In this document: positions 40,690-51,150 of the stretch, in pieces
Numbering within the stretch: position 1 is the first letter of the stretch
Layout: each line of letters opens with the position of its first letter
NCBI RefSeq assembly: GCF_022129445.1
Contig: NZ_JADQAQ010000006.1
Coordinates: forward strand, 46,814-110,813
Reading direction: 5' to 3'
Source of the DNA: Photobacterium sp. Ph5
Lineage (GTDB): Bacteria; Pseudomonadota; Gammaproteobacteria; Enterobacterales; Vibrionaceae
Length of the DNA: 64,000 bases
Notes under the pieces: model-generated
Database searches by the model: none
The model's input: only the letters and a program-made list of their open reading frames with translations
What the model was told of the DNA's origin: nothing
Translations under genes and position numbers: made by a program

Positions 40690-40728
40690 GAGAAGCTTGC
40701 TTAAAATATTCAAGCAGGTAGCAGTGTT

Positions 40729-41244
40729 ATGAAGTTGACTTCAAAGGGAAGATACGCGGTAACAGCAATGTTAGATGTTGCATTACACTCGCATAATGGA
40801 CCGGTTCCATTAGCGGATATTTCAGAGCGCCAAGGAATATCGCTGTCTTACTTAGAACAATTATTTTCGCGTCTTCGCAAAGCAGGTCTAGTAACCAGTG
40901 TACGTGGTCCTGGCGGTGGTTACCGTTTAGGCGAAGAAGCATCGGATATTGCTGTCGGTATGGTTATCGCAGCGGTTGATGAATCAGTTGATGCAACCAA
41001 GTGTCATGGAAAAGGGGACTGCCAAGGTGGTGCTCGTTGTTTAACTCATACGTTATGGCATGACCTAAGTGATCGCATTAGCGGCTTTTTAAATAACATC
41101 ACTCTTGGTGAGTTGATGAAAGATAATGATGTACAAAGCATTTCTGATCGTCAGGATGAAATCCTACAAGGAAATAGCAAAGCATCTTTTGGACATAAAA
41201 AATCACACGACAGCGCCACAATAGGTGTCGATGTCCGCTCCTAG
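40729..41244 (+). CDS. iscR: Fe-S cluster-sensing regulator IscR
   Basis: This Rrf2-family repressor, with a [2Fe-2S] cluster, shuts off isc when clusters are plentiful. The winged helix starts [18 protein letters not shown]. The ligands Cys92, Cys98, Cys104 and His107 match E. coli IscR numbering exactly. Length 171. It overlies a type 1 IscR site upstream and heads a full isc operon. Confidence 0.98.
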   Translation: MKLTSKGRYAVTAMLDVALHSHNGPVPLADISERQGISLSYLEQLFSRLRKAGLVTSVRGPGGGYRLGEEASDIAVGMVIAAVDESVDATKCHGKGDCQGGARCLTHTLWHDLSDRISGFLNNITLGELMKDNDVQSISDRQDEILQGNSKASFGHKKSHDSATIGVDVRS

Positions 41245-41275
41245 AGACCAGACGTTCGTGTTTTCGGAGAAGAAA

Positions 41276-42490
41276 ATGAAACTGCCAATATATTTTGATT
41301 ACTCAGCTACTTGCCCTGTTGATCCTCGCGTTGCCGAGAAAATGATGCAGTGCCTAACTATGGAAGGTAACTTCGGTAACCCAGCGTCACGCTCTCACCG
41401 TTATGGTTGGCAAGCAGAAGAAGCAGTAGATACTGCTCGTGAACATATCGCTGATTTAGTAAATGCAGATCCTCGTGAGATCGTATTTACCTCTGGTGCA
41501 ACGGAATCTGATAACTTAGCGATTAAAGGCGCTGCACACTTTTATAGCAAAAAAGGTAAGCACGTTATTACCTGCAAAACAGAACATAAAGCGGTTCTTG
41601 ACCCATGTCGTCAGCTAGAGCGTGAAGGTTTTGAGGTTACATACCTTGAGCCAGAATCAAACGGTTTGATTGATTTAGCTAAGCTACGCGATGCTATGCG
41701 TGAAGACACAGTTCTAGTTTCAATTATGCATGTGAACAATGAAATTGGTGTGGTACAAGATATCACTGCAATTGGTGAACTATGTCGTGAAAATAAAACA
41801 GTTTTCCACGTAGATGCTGCACAGTCAGCAGGTAAATTACCAATTGATGTACAAGCAATGAAAGTTGATTTAATTTCTTTCTCTGCGCACAAAATTTATG
41901 GTCCTAAAGGTATTGGTGCACTATATGTTCGCCGTAAGCCACGTATTCGCCTAGAAGCGCAAATGCATGGTGGCGGTCATGAGCGCGGTTTCCGCTCTGG
42001 TACACTACCAACTCACCAAATCGTGGGTATGGGTGAAGCATTCCGTATTGCTAAAGAAGAAATGGAACAAGATTATCAGCATGCGGTTAAATTACGTGAT
42101 CGTTTGTTAATGCGTTTAGAAGGCATTGAAGAAATGTCTATTAACGGTGACTTAGAGCAACGCGTACCCCAAAACTTGAACATTAGCTTTGCGTTCGTTG
42201 AAGGCGAATCTCTGTTAATGGCATTAAAAGATCTTGCTGTATCATCAGGTTCAGCTTGTACATCAGCAAGTTTAGAGCCTTCTTATGTACTTCGTGCATT
42301 AGGTCTTAATGATGAACTAGCACATAGCTCTATTCGTTTCTCATTTGGTCGTTTCACGACGGAAGAAGAAATTGATTATGCAGCCGCTCAAATTAAAGGT
42401 GCAGTAGATAAACTACGCGAAATGTCACCACTTTGGGATATGCATAAAGAAGGTATTGATTTAAACACAGTTGAGTGGGCACACCACTAA
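41276..42490 (+). CDS. iscS: Cysteine desulfurase IscS
   Basis: The PLP enzyme takes sulfur from cysteine for Fe-S clusters and thiolated tRNA. Motifs: [14 protein letters not shown], the PLP lysine in [13 protein letters not shown], and the mobile-loop cysteine in [21 protein letters not shown]. The ATG at 41276 behind GGAGAAG gives 404 residues, as in E. coli; an upstream in-frame start at 41225 would overlap iscR. Confidence 0.98.
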   Translation: MKLPIYFDYSATCPVDPRVAEKMMQCLTMEGNFGNPASRSHRYGWQAEEAVDTAREHIADLVNADPREIVFTSGATESDNLAIKGAAHFYSKKGKHVITCKTEHKAVLDPCRQLEREGFEVTYLEPESNGLIDLAKLRDAMREDTVLVSIMHVNNEIGVVQDITAIGELCRENKTVFHVDAAQSAGKLPIDVQAMKVDLISFSAHKIYGPKGIGALYVRRKPRIRLEAQMHGGGHERGFRSGTLPTHQIVGMGEAFRIAKEEMEQDYQHAVKLRDRLLMRLEGIEEMSINGDLEQRVPQNLNISFAFVEGESLLMALKDLAVSSGSACTSASLEPSYVLRALGLNDELAHSSIRFSFGRFTTEEEIDYAAAQIKGAVDKLREMSPLWDMHKEGIDLNTVEWAHH

Positions 42491-42523
42491 TCTGCGGTTA
42501 GACTGTTTTCGAGGAAATTTATC

Positions 42524-42910
42524 ATGGCATATAGTGAAAAAGTCATCGATCATTATGAAAATCCGCGTAACGTGGGTTCATTTGACAAAGATGATCAAAA
42601 TGTAGGTAGCGGCATGGTGGGTGCACCAGCATGTGGCGATGTAATGAAACTTCAGATAAAAGTAACTGAAGAAGGCATTATCGAAGATGCAAAATTCAAA
42701 ACCTACGGTTGTGGTTCTGCAATTGCTTCTAGTTCACTTATCACTGAGTGGGTTAAAGGCAAAACATTAGATGAAGCCGCATCAATCAAGAACTCTGCAA
42801 TTGCTGAAGAACTTGAGTTGCCACCGGTTAAAGTTCACTGCTCAATTCTTGCAGAAGATGCAATTAAAGCGGCAGTTAGCGATTATAAAAAGAAACACGA
42901 GCAAAAATAA
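42524..42910 (+). CDS. iscU: Fe-S cluster scaffold IscU
   Basis: The scaffold for cluster assembly. The three cluster cysteines appear in APACGDV, TYGCGSA and VHCSIL, and the HscA recognition motif LPPVK is intact. Length 128. GAGGAAAT lies upstream of the ATG. Confidence 0.98.
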   Translation: MAYSEKVIDHYENPRNVGSFDKDDQNVGSGMVGAPACGDVMKLQIKVTEEGIIEDAKFKTYGCGSAIASSSLITEWVKGKTLDEAASIKNSAIAEELELPPVKVHCSILAEDAIKAAVSDYKKKHEQK

Positions 42911-42928
42911 CTTTCTGAGGTTTGTTGT

Positions 42929-43252
42929 ATGGCCATTACTATCACTGAAGCGGCAGCAAGTCGCGTATCGACTTTTTTAGCTAATCGTGGCAAAGGCCTT
43001 GGTTTACGACTAGGTGTTCGCACTTCAGGATGTTCTGGAATGGCTTATATCCTTGAGTTTGTAGATGAACTCGATGAAGGGGATCAAGTCTTCGATGAAA
43101 AAGGCGTTAAAATTATCGTTGATGCAAAAAGTTTAGTTTACCTTGATGGAACTGAATTAGATTTTGCCAAAGAAGGCCTAAATGAAGGTTTTCAGTTTAA
43201 CAACCCTAACGTATCTAGCGAATGTGGTTGTGGCGAAAGCTTCAACGTATAA
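42929..43252 (+). CDS. iscA: A-type Fe-S carrier IscA
   Basis: A 107-residue A-type carrier that delivers clusters or iron. Three conserved cysteines: SGCSGMAY and the C-terminal [14 protein letters not shown] precedes the ATG, 18 bases after iscU. Confidence 0.97.
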   Translation: MAITITEAAASRVSTFLANRGKGLGLRLGVRTSGCSGMAYILEFVDELDEGDQVFDEKGVKIIVDAKSLVYLDGTELDFAKEGLNEGFQFNNPNVSSECGCGESFNV

Positions 43253-43338
43253 ACGTTTTTAGTGTTTCAGTTGAACCTGACTGCTAATCGTCTTTGGCGA
43301 GTTAGTTGTCAGGTTTAATTTTTATTAATGGTCGTAAT

Positions 43339-43854
43339 ATGAATCATTTCGAATTATTCGGGTTACCTTTCCTGTTTGAATTGGATAACAGCCTTCTTGC
43401 CAGTCAGTTTCGAGAATTACAGCGTCGCTTTCACCCTGATAATTATGCGACAGCGTCCGTACGTGATCGTTTGTTGTCAGTTCAAAAAGCTGCGCAAATT
43501 AACGATGCATTTCAAACGTTAAAAAATCCGGTATCACGTGCCGAATACATGTTGGCTGAGCGTGATGAAGATATTCGTGGTGAACAAAAAACCTTGCAAG
43601 ATATGGATTTTTTAATGCAGCAAATGGAGTTGCGTGAAGCATTAGAAGCGATTCCTGATTCATCAGATCCTGAAAGTGCGTTATTTGATTTTGAGCAGCA
43701 AGCTTCTGCGATGTATAAAGAACAATTGGCGCAACTTGCTGAGTTATTGAATAATGAACAATGGCTCGAAGCGGCTGATGGCGTACGAAAATTAAAATTT
43801 ATTGTAAAATTGCGTGATGAAGTTGAGCGCCTTGAAGAGTCGCTATTCGATTAA
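43339..43854 (+). CDS. hscB: Co-chaperone HscB
   Basis: The J-protein brings IscU to HscA. The N-terminal J domain keeps the HPD motif (RRFHPDNYAT), and the C-terminal helical domain binds IscU. The ATG at 43339 gives 171 residues (E. coli 171); an in-frame upstream start at 43306 lacks similarity. Confidence 0.96.
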   Translation: MNHFELFGLPFLFELDNSLLASQFRELQRRFHPDNYATASVRDRLLSVQKAAQINDAFQTLKNPVSRAEYMLAERDEDIRGEQKTLQDMDFLMQQMELREALEAIPDSSDPESALFDFEQQASAMYKEQLAQLAELLNNEQWLEAADGVRKLKFIVKLRDEVERLEESLFD

Positions 43855-43887
43855 TCATCCACATGCGTTATTTAGATAGGAATGACA

Positions 43888-45741
43888 ATGGCACTGTTAC
43901 AGATTGCTGAACCGGGTCAAAGTGCTGCACCGCATCAACACAAGTTGGCTGTGGGTATAGATCTAGGTACAACGAATTCACTTGTTGCTGCGGTTCGCAG
44001 TGGCGTTGCAGAAACATTAAATGATACTGAGGGTCGTGCGATTTTACCTTCTGTCGTTCATTTCGGTGACAATGAAGTCTTAACCGGTGATGCAGCCCGC
44101 GCTTTTGCTCAACAAGATCCAACTAACACGATCCTATCAGTTAAGCGTCTAATGGGACGTTCACTGGCTGATATTGAACAACGTTACCCGCAACTACCAT
44201 ACCAATTTGAAGCATCAGATAATGGATTACCTCAGCTTATTACGCGTAGTGGCAATATAAATCCTGTTCAGGTTTCTGCTGAAATCCTTAAATCATTAAG
44301 TCAACGTGCGGTTGATACGCTGGGTGGTGAGCTTGAAGGTGTGGTAATTACGGTCCCTGCTTATTTTGATGATGCGCAACGCGCAGGTACAAAAGATGCA
44401 GCGAAATTAGCTAACCTCAATGTGCTTCGTTTACTTAATGAACCAACAGCTGCCGCGATTGCCTATGGTTTAGATTCAGGCCAAGAAGGCGTAATTGCTG
44501 TCTACGATTTAGGTGGTGGTACGTTTGATATTTCTATTTTACGTCTTTCTAAAGGTGTATTTGAGGTATTAGCGACGGGCGGTGATTCGGCATTAGGTGG
44601 TGATGACTTTGATCACTTGTTAGCTACGTGGATCTTAGATCAAGCGGGTTACACTGATGCACTTACAGCGCAGCAACGCCGCGCGCTACAAGACACAGCC
44701 CAAGCGGCAAAAGTGGCGTTGACTGATGCTGATAGCGTTGAGCTTGATGTCTTAGGATGGCAAGGTGAGATTAACCGTGAGCAGTTCGATGCACTGATTA
44801 AACCATTAGTGAAAAAAACGCTAATGGCATGTCGTCGCGCATTAAAAGATGCGGATATCACTACTGATGAAGTGATTGAAACAGTAATGGTTGGCGGTTC
44901 AACACGTGTACCATTGGTTCGTGATATGGTGGGTGATTACTTCGGTAAAACACCGTTAACCTCTATCGATCCTGACAAAGTGGTTGCGATTGGTGCTGCG
45001 ATTCAAGCTGATATTTTGGTGGGTAATAAGCCTGATTCTGATATGTTATTGCTTGATGTGATCCCACTTTCACTAGGTATTGAAACGATGGGAGGCATGA
45101 TTGAGAAAATTATTCCTCGTAATACGACGATACCTGTTGCCCGTGCACAAGAGTTTACCACGTTTAAAGATGGTCAAACGGCAATGTCTGTTCACGTTGT
45201 ACAAGGTGAACGTGAAATGGTGAGTGATTGTCGTTCTCTAGCACGATTTACCCTACGTGGTATTCCAGCAATGGCTGCGGGTGCTGCTCATATTCGTGTT
45301 ACTTACCAAGTTGATGCTGATGGTTTATTGTCAGTTACAGCAATGGAAAAGAGCAGTGGCGTACAATCCTCTATCCAAGTTAAACCTTCTTATGGCTTAT
45401 CTGAAGATGAAATTGCGACTATGCTTCGTGATTCAATGACCTATGCACAAGATGATAAAGATGCACGTGCATTGGCAGAACAGCAAGTGGAAGCAGATCG
45501 TGTTTTAGAAGGGTTAATCGCAGCGCTTGCCGCTGATGGTGATACCTTATTGAGCACACAAGAGCGTGCCGAATTAGAAACAGTAATGATGGAACTAGTT
45601 CAATTGCGTCAGGGATCAGATTCTCGCGCTATTGAAGCTGGAATTAAGAAAACAGATAAAGCGAGCCAAGAATTTGCTTCTCGTCGAATGGATAAGTCTA
45701 TTCGTCAAGCATTGGCTGGCCAATCTATTGATGAGGTTTAA
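43888..45741 (+). CDS. hscA: Fe-S chaperone HscA
   Basis: The specialised Hsp70 releases clusters from IscU. Nucleotide-binding motifs: [40 protein letters not shown]. The substrate-binding domain follows from about residue 390. The start at 43888 is preferred to 43882, which lies too close to AGGA; 617 residues (E. coli 616). fdx starts 2 bases after the stop. Confidence 0.98.
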   Translation: MALLQIAEPGQSAAPHQHKLAVGIDLGTTNSLVAAVRSGVAETLNDTEGRAILPSVVHFGDNEVLTGDAARAFAQQDPTNTILSVKRLMGRSLADIEQRYPQLPYQFEASDNGLPQLITRSGNINPVQVSAEILKSLSQRAVDTLGGELEGVVITVPAYFDDAQRAGTKDAAKLANLNVLRLLNEPTAAAIAYGLDSGQEGVIAVYDLGGGTFDISILRLSKGVFEVLATGGDSALGGDDFDHLLATWILDQAGYTDALTAQQRRALQDTAQAAKVALTDADSVELDVLGWQGEINREQFDALIKPLVKKTLMACRRALKDADITTDEVIETVMVGGSTRVPLVRDMVGDYFGKTPLTSIDPDKVVAIGAAIQADILVGNKPDSDMLLLDVIPLSLGIETMGGMIEKIIPRNTTIPVARAQEFTTFKDGQTAMSVHVVQGEREMVSDCRSLARFTLRGIPAMAAGAAHIRVTYQVDADGLLSVTAMEKSSGVQSSIQVKPSYGLSEDEIATMLRDSMTYAQDDKDARALAEQQVEADRVLEGLIAALAADGDTLLSTQERAELETVMMELVQLRQGSDSRAIEAGIKKTDKASQEFASRRMDKSIRQALAGQSIDEV

Positions 45742-45743
45742 GC

Positions 45744-46085
45744 ATGCCTAAGATTGTTGTACTTCCCCACGAAGAACTATGCCCTGAAGGTGCAGTGTTA
45801 GAAGCAGAATCAGGTGAAACAGTCCTTGATGTTGCACTACGTAATGGTATTGGAATTGAACATGCGTGTGAAAAATCTTGTGCATGTACTACGTGTCACG
45901 TTGTGATCCGCGAAGGTTTTGATTCATTAAATGAAAGTGATGAACTAGAAGATGACATGCTTGATAAAGCATGGGGACTAGAGCCTGAATCTCGTCTAGG
46001 TTGCCAAGCGCGAGTCGCCGATGAAGATTTAGTGGTGGAAATCCCACGCTATACGTTAAATCTTGCCTCTGAGGCAGCGCACTAA
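45744..46085 (+). CDS. fdx: Isc-type [2Fe-2S] ferredoxin
   Basis: This electron donor for cluster assembly has 113 residues. The cluster cysteines are in ACEKSCACTTCHVV (Cys42, Cys48, Cys51; Cys46 also present) and RLGCQAR. Closely coupled to hscA. Confidence 0.97.
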   Translation: MPKIVVLPHEELCPEGAVLEAESGETVLDVALRNGIGIEHACEKSCACTTCHVVIREGFDSLNESDELEDDMLDKAWGLEPESRLGCQARVADEDLVVEIPRYTLNLASEAAH

Positions 46086-46090
46086 TTATA

Positions 46091-46122
46091 AAAAAGGTTA
46101 CCATTAGGTAGCCTTTTTTTTT
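46091..46122 (+). terminator. Terminator between fdx and iscX
   Basis: A 12-bp stem with one wobble (46091-46102 with 46107-46118), a 4-base loop and T8 or more. It should reduce iscX expression relative to the rest of the operon. Confidence 0.85.
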
Positions 46123-46172
46123 ATCTCAGCGTTATTATTAGTTTATCTATCAATATATAAGAAGGTATTTTG

Positions 46173-46376
46173 ATGAGCTTAAAATGGATTGATTCGCTCG
46201 ATATTGCTATTGAGCTATGTGAACAACATCCTGATGTTGATCCAAAAACAATTCGCTTTACTGATCTTAGTGAGTGGGTACTTGCATTAGATGATTTTGA
46301 TGATGATCCAACCCGCTGTAGTGAAAGAGTTTTAGAAGCCATTCAAATGTGTTGGATTGAAGAAGCTGAAGAATAA
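46173..46376 (+). CDS. iscX: Fe-S assembly modulator IscX
   Basis: A small acidic protein of 67 residues that binds IscS and iron. Motifs SLKWIDSLDIAIELC, PKTIRFTDLSEWV and FDDDPTRCSERVLEAIQMCW match E. coli IscX. The ATG at 46173 follows AAGGTATT. Confidence 0.95.
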   Translation: MSLKWIDSLDIAIELCEQHPDVDPKTIRFTDLSEWVLALDDFDDDPTRCSERVLEAIQMCWIEEAEE

Positions 46377-46393
46377 AACCTTGTAATAGAATA

Positions 46394-46438
46394 AGCATCT
46401 AATTGATTGTCAAAACAATTGAATTAGGTGCTTTTTTT
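46394..46438 (+). terminator. Intrinsic terminator after iscX
   Basis: Arms AGCATCTAATT (46394-46404) and AATTAGGTGCT (46422-46432), one wobble, then a T-run. An inner stem extends the hairpin. Confidence 0.85.
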
Positions 46439-46564
46439 ATTTTTATTGATAGGCAATTATATTTAATTCTAATTGCAATCAGCGTATTTTACCCTCATAA
46501 CTATTTATATATAACGCGTGTATCTGTTTAACACTGCGTAGTTGCTACATTCAAGGAGTTTTTA

Positions 46565-47848
46565 ATGTCGACTATCATGGCTGTTTCTCTCACTCAACAA
46601 GCCGCGAATGCACAATGGGGCGCAAATGCTTTAGTAAGTTTTGATGCAGAAGGTGCTGTTGTTCATTTAATGGAAAATGAACAACTTGCTAATATCCAAC
46701 GTGCAGCTCGCCGTTTAGATGCACAAGGTATTAAACAGGTAGAACTTTCAGGTGAAGGTTGGGATTTAGAACGAACGTGGGCATTTATCCAAGGACATCG
46801 TACATCTAAGCCTGGTAATAGTGTGGTTTGGTCGGCGTTAAGTGATGGCGATGAAGTCGAATTACAAGCACGAATTAAAGCGACTGAATGGGTTCGTGAA
46901 ATTATTAACCAGCCAGCAGATGTTGTTCGTCCGTCACAGTTAGCTGCACGTGCTGGTGAGTTTATAAAATCATTAGCGCCAGAACATGTCACTTATAAGA
47001 TCATTAAAGGTAATGATTTATTGGATGAAGGTTGGAACGGCATTCATGCAGTAGGTCGAGGCTCTGAACATCGTCCTGCCATGCTTCGTCTGGATTATAA
47101 TCCAACAGGTGATGTTGATGCGCCAGTGTTTGCCTGTTTAGTCGGTAAAGGGATTACATTTGATTCTGGCGGTTACAGCATTAAGCCATCAGCTGGTATG
47201 ACGGCGATGAAAGCCGATATGGGTGGTGCTGCATTAGCGACAGGTGGTTTAGCATTGGCGATGGCGCGCGGCTTAAACAAGCGTATTAAACTTATTTTAT
47301 GTTGTGCTGAAAATATGATCTCAGGTCGAGCATTAAAACTTGGCGATATCATTAAGTATAAAAATGGTACTACGGTTGAAATTTTAAATACTGATGCGGA
47401 AGGACGTCTAGTCTTGGCTGATGGCTTAATTTACGCAAACAGACAAAATCCAGAATTAGTGATTGATTGTGCGACGTTAACTGGCGCTGCTAAAATGGCG
47501 CTTGGCAATGATTACCATGCGTTATTAAGTTTTGATGCTCAGTTGTCTCATACTGCATTAACAGCTGCAGCAGAAGAAAATGAAGGTATGTGGCCGTTAC
47601 CACTTGCCGATCTTCACCGTAATATGTTGCCATCAAATTATGCTGATCTTGCCAACATCTCAAGTGGTGATTTTATGCCGGGAGCAAGCACGGCAGCAGC
47701 ATTCTTATCTTACTTCGTTGATGATTATAAAAAAGGTTGGATGCACATTGATGCTAGCGGTACCTTCCGTAAAAGTGCTAATGATCAGTGGTCTGCAGGT
47801 GCAACAGGTATGGGTGTAAGAACACTTGCAAACATCTTAACTAAATAA
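46565..47848 (+). CDS. pepB: Peptidase B (M17 leucyl aminopeptidase family)
   Basis: This cytoplasmic dinuclear-metal aminopeptidase is usually the last gene of the isc region. Catalytic motifs: [21 protein letters not shown] with the first metal ligands and active Lys, ADMGGAA, and [17 protein letters not shown] with the Asp, Glu and Arg of the active site. Length 427, as in E. coli. Own terminators lie on both sides. Confidence 0.96.
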   Translation: MSTIMAVSLTQQAANAQWGANALVSFDAEGAVVHLMENEQLANIQRAARRLDAQGIKQVELSGEGWDLERTWAFIQGHRTSKPGNSVVWSALSDGDEVELQARIKATEWVREIINQPADVVRPSQLAARAGEFIKSLAPEHVTYKIIKGNDLLDEGWNGIHAVGRGSEHRPAMLRLDYNPTGDVDAPVFACLVGKGITFDSGGYSIKPSAGMTAMKADMGGAALATGGLALAMARGLNKRIKLILCCAENMISGRALKLGDIIKYKNGTTVEILNTDAEGRLVLADGLIYANRQNPELVIDCATLTGAAKMALGNDYHALLSFDAQLSHTALTAAAEENEGMWPLPLADLHRNMLPSNYADLANISSGDFMPGASTAAAFLSYFVDDYKKGWMHIDASGTFRKSANDQWSAGATGMGVRTLANILTK

Positions 47849-47864
47849 ATTACGTATCAACATT

Positions 47865-47895
47865 AAAAGCCTTCTTATTGTAAGAAGGCTTTTTG
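47865..47895 (+). terminator. Intrinsic terminator after pepB
   Basis: A perfect 13-bp stem (47865-47877 with 47881-47893), a 3-base loop and TT. Confidence 0.9.
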
Positions 47896-47926
47896 CATTA
47901 TCAGAATAAGAAAGGAAGATCTCATC

Positions 47927-49204
47927 ATGCTCAATGTGTATTTAACAAATGAAGAATCCAATGGTCCTTGGGGATTAAATTCACTACTAAGTTATGCGTC
48001 AGATAGTGCGACAGTCCATTATCATTGTGATTTTCCATTACGTCGAATTCAACAGGCTGGTCGCCAAATTCAATCACAAGGTGCACTAGCTGTACGTTTA
48101 GTGGGTGATGGTTGGAATTATGAGCGTCAATGGGCTTTTTACTGTGGATTTGCTGCGACTCTTACACGAGTAGACATTCAATGGGCTTCCATTGATGAAG
48201 ATGAATTAGAGCTGTTAAATGCTCGTCGTCAGTGTTCTGACTGGCTACGCAAAACTGTCAACGCGACACCTGAAGAGATGTCCCCCGAGAAATTAGCACA
48301 TGAAGCAACATGTTTTCTGAAAAAAATTGGTGGAGACAACATTCACGCACAACAAATTGTGGGTGATGAATTATTAGCTGATGGTTGGGTTGGTATATAT
48401 AACGTTGGACGCGGTAGTGTACGTCCACCAGTGATGCTTGAAGTGGATTACAATCCTACTGGCGAGCCAGACGCGCCAGTATCGGCTTGTTTAGTCGGTA
48501 AAGGGATCACCTTTGATTCTGGTGGTTACAGTTTAAAGCCTAGCGCAGGCATGGTCGCGATGAAGTGCGATATGGGTGGAGCCGCAACGGTTACTGCGGC
48601 GTTAGGTTATGCGATAGAGCAAGGGCTACGTCAACGTGTGAAGTTGATCCTATGCTGTGCTGAAAACCTCGTATCAGGTAACGCTTATAAGCTTGGTGAT
48701 GTGCTAAGTTATAAAAATGGTGTTACGGTTGAAATAGTTAACACTGATGCTGAAGGGCGCTTAGTGTTAGCTGATGGTTTAATTGCGGCTTCTGCGACAG
48801 GCGCACCACTGATCATTGATGCCGCGACGTTAACAGGCGCAGCAATGGTTGCAGTAGGTAGTGACTATAATGCAATTTTTGGTTTAGATAAGCCATTATT
48901 ACAACAAGCACAGCAGTTATCCGAGCTAGTAAACGAGCCTGCATGGCCATTACCGTTAGAAAAGTGGCATCAGGAATACTGTCCATCGCCTTATGCTGAT
49001 ACCGCGAATAGCCGAGTACAAAAAGGTGGTGGTATGGGAGGCGCATCCAATGCGGCAGCGTTTTTATCCCGTTTTGTTGACTCTGAAAATAGTCGTTGGA
49101 TCCATTTTGATTTAGCGGCATGTTTCCGAGATGGCGGAGATTCGCGCTGGGCTGCTGGCGCTACAGGGCTAGGTCTTGCTAATATTGCTGGTTTGTTGCT
49201 GTAA
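47927..49204 (+). CDS. Second PepB-like M17 aminopeptidase
   Basis: A 425-residue paralogue directly downstream of pepB. The catalytic half is intact ([47 protein letters not shown]), while the N-terminal domain has diverged strongly from its neighbour (for example HYHCDFPLRRIQQAG in place of the pepB sequence). It is thus a tandem duplicate, still likely active, perhaps with altered substrate preference or oligomer contacts. A terminator separates the pair; AAGGAAGAT lies before the ATG. Confidence 0.9.
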   Translation: MLNVYLTNEESNGPWGLNSLLSYASDSATVHYHCDFPLRRIQQAGRQIQSQGALAVRLVGDGWNYERQWAFYCGFAATLTRVDIQWASIDEDELELLNARRQCSDWLRKTVNATPEEMSPEKLAHEATCFLKKIGGDNIHAQQIVGDELLADGWVGIYNVGRGSVRPPVMLEVDYNPTGEPDAPVSACLVGKGITFDSGGYSLKPSAGMVAMKCDMGGAATVTAALGYAIEQGLRQRVKLILCCAENLVSGNAYKLGDVLSYKNGVTVEIVNTDAEGRLVLADGLIAASATGAPLIIDAATLTGAAMVAVGSDYNAIFGLDKPLLQQAQQLSELVNEPAWPLPLEKWHQEYCPSPYADTANSRVQKGGGMGGASNAAAFLSRFVDSENSRWIHFDLAACFRDGGDSRWAAGATGLGLANIAGLLL

Positions 49205-49268
49205 CTAAAAATTAGGTATTTATTTTTGGTTTGTTGGAAGCAATAAGACTCAAAAGGAAAATATAATA

Positions 49269-49697
49269 ATGACAATCGAAAGAACTTTCTCAATTGTAAA
49301 ACCAGATGCGGTTAAGCGTAATCTAATTGGTGCAATCTATCAGCGTTTTGAAAATGCAGGTTTGAATATTGTTGCGTCCAAAATGGTGCATTTAAACAGT
49401 GCGAAAGCACAAGGTTTTTATGCTGAGCATGAGGGTAAACCTTTCTTTGATGACTTAGTGGCATTTATGACATCTGGTCCTGTCATGGTTCAAGTGCTTG
49501 AAGGTGATAATGCTATTACACGTTACCGTGAACTAATGGGGAAAACCAATCCTGAAGATGCAGCATGTGGCACTATTCGTAGTGATTTTGCATTAAGTAT
49601 GCGTCATAACTCAGTACATGGTTCAGATAGCCCAGAATCAGCAGCACGAGAAATAGCTTACTTTTTTGCAGAAGATGAAATCTGCCCACGTGGCTAA
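49269..49697 (+). CDS. ndk: Nucleoside diphosphate kinase
   Basis: Ndk balances nucleoside triphosphates by a phosphohistidine mechanism. [15 protein letters not shown] at the start and the active-site His in [15 protein letters not shown] are intact. Length 142 (E. coli 143). AAGGAAA precedes the ATG. Confidence 0.98.
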   Translation: MTIERTFSIVKPDAVKRNLIGAIYQRFENAGLNIVASKMVHLNSAKAQGFYAEHEGKPFFDDLVAFMTSGPVMVQVLEGDNAITRYRELMGKTNPEDAACGTIRSDFALSMRHNSVHGSDSPESAAREIAYFFAEDEICPRG

Positions 49698-49775
49698 TTC
49701 AGCGTTTAAAAGCTATTACGTCTGAATGAAAACGACCAATAGTTAAACTTTGAAAAATAGGTTAACCATATTATT

Positions 49776-49799
49776 AACGGGAAGGTTTGTCTTCCCGTT
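49776..49799 (+). terminator. Likely terminator after ndk
   Basis: A perfect 9-bp stem AACGGGAAG/CTTCCCGTT with a 6-base loop; the following GTTGTATG is only mildly U-rich. Confidence 0.65.
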
Positions 49800-49854
49800 G
49801 TTGTATGTGGCGTTTTGAAATCGGCAACACTAAAATAACCATAGAGTCTAAGTG

Positions 49855-49883
49855 TGGAAACCATGCCATAAAGGCTGTACAAT
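49855..49883 (+). promoter_or_regulatory. Candidate rlmN promoter
   Basis: TGGAAA (49855-49860) and TACAAT (49878-49883) with a 17-base spacer. The start site would be near 49890. Confidence 0.4.
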
Positions 49884-49886
49884 TTC

Positions 49887-49940
49887 GCGCCTTAAACCCG
49901 AGATAACAAAGCCATCGATAGAGCTGAGTTATTAAGGCGC
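49887..49940 (+). promoter_or_regulatory. Structured rlmN leader
   Basis: Perfect 9-bp arms GCGCCTTAA (49887-49895) and TTAAGGCGC (49932-49940) enclose 36 bases. The ribosome-binding site of rlmN follows 18 bases later. It does not fit a tRNA. Confidence 0.45.
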
Positions 49941-49972
49941 AGCAATAGTCATTTTTAGTGAGGCACCAACCG

Positions 49973-51094
49973 ATGACAACTGTCAAAATCAATCTGCTGG
50001 ATTTCGATCGCAAAGGTCTACGTAAATACTTTGCCGAAGAACTTAATGAGAAGCCATTCCGTGCAGATCAGATCATGAAATGGATTTATCATTTCGGTTG
50101 TGATGACTTCGATCAAATGACCAATATCAATAAAAAGCTACGTGAGAAATTAAAGCGTGTTGCTGAAATTCGTGCGCCGTATGTATCAGAAGCACAGTAT
50201 TCAACTGATGGTACAATTAAGTGGGCAATGCGTGTTGGCGATCAAGATGTTGAAACGGTTTATATCCCTGATGAAGATCGTGCAACATTGTGTGTTTCTT
50301 CACAAGTTGGCTGTGCACTAGAGTGTAAGTTCTGTTCAACAGCACAACAAGGTTTCAACCGTAACTTACGTGTATCTGAAATTATTGGTCAGGTATGGCG
50401 TGCTGCAAAAGAAGTAGGTATTCAAAAAGAAACAGGTCGTCGTCCAATCACAAACATCGTAATGATGGGAATGGGCGAGCCACTATTGAACATGAAAAAC
50501 CTGATCCCAGCATTAGAAATCATGCTTGATGATTTAGGTTTTGGTTTATCTAAGCGTCGCGTTACAGTTTCAACATCGGGTGTCGTATCAGGCCTTGAAC
50601 AAATGATTGATACGATTGATGTTGCTTTAGCCATTTCATTGCATGCACCAACAGATGAGTTGCGTTCTCAAATCATGCCAATTAATGATCGTTGGAATAT
50701 TGAAACATTTTTGGATGTTGTTCGTCGTTATGTGAATTCAACGAATGCGAACCGTGGTCGAGTAACGGTAGAATACGTGTTGTTAGATCATGTTAATGAT
50801 GACATGGAACATGCTCGTCAATTAGCGAAAGTGTTAAAAGATACGCCAGCAAAAATAAACTTAATTCCGTTTAACCCGTATCCTGGCTCGCCATATAAAA
50901 AGCCAAGTAATTCTCGTATTGATCGTTTCATGAAAACACTGATGGAATATGATTTCACAGTAACGGTTCGTAAAACGCGTGGTGATGATATTGATGCGGC
51001 TTGTGGTCAGTTAGTAGGGGATGTTATTGACCGTACTAAGCGTACCCAAGCAAAATTAAATACGGGTGAACAAATTGCAGTAAAAGCGGTCTAA
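49973..51094 (+). CDS. rlmN: Dual-specificity RNA methyltransferase RlmN
   Basis: This radical-SAM enzyme puts the C2 methyl on A2503 of 23S rRNA and A37 of some tRNAs. The cluster motif is [19 protein letters not shown], and the C-terminal catalytic cysteine lies in [14 protein letters not shown]. The start is the ATG at 49973, with GAGG 10 bases upstream, rather than the in-frame GTG at 49958; 373 residues (E. coli 384). Confidence 0.96.
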   Translation: MTTVKINLLDFDRKGLRKYFAEELNEKPFRADQIMKWIYHFGCDDFDQMTNINKKLREKLKRVAEIRAPYVSEAQYSTDGTIKWAMRVGDQDVETVYIPDEDRATLCVSSQVGCALECKFCSTAQQGFNRNLRVSEIIGQVWRAAKEVGIQKETGRRPITNIVMMGMGEPLLNMKNLIPALEIMLDDLGFGLSKRRVTVSTSGVVSGLEQMIDTIDVALAISLHAPTDELRSQIMPINDRWNIETFLDVVRRYVNSTNANRGRVTVEYVLLDHVNDDMEHARQLAKVLKDTPAKINLIPFNPYPGSPYKKPSNSRIDRFMKTLMEYDFTVTVRKTRGDDIDAACGQLVGDVIDRTKRTQAKLNTGEQIAVKAV

Positions 51095-51150
51095 AAACAG
51101 ACTACTATAAATAACTGCGCAATTTCACATGGATGTTGAGGTGAGCGAAA

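Noticed and set aside
49887-49940. tRNA-like fold in the rlmN leader
   Set aside because: At 54 bases it is too short and has no T-loop GTTC motif; only the outer stem is convincing.
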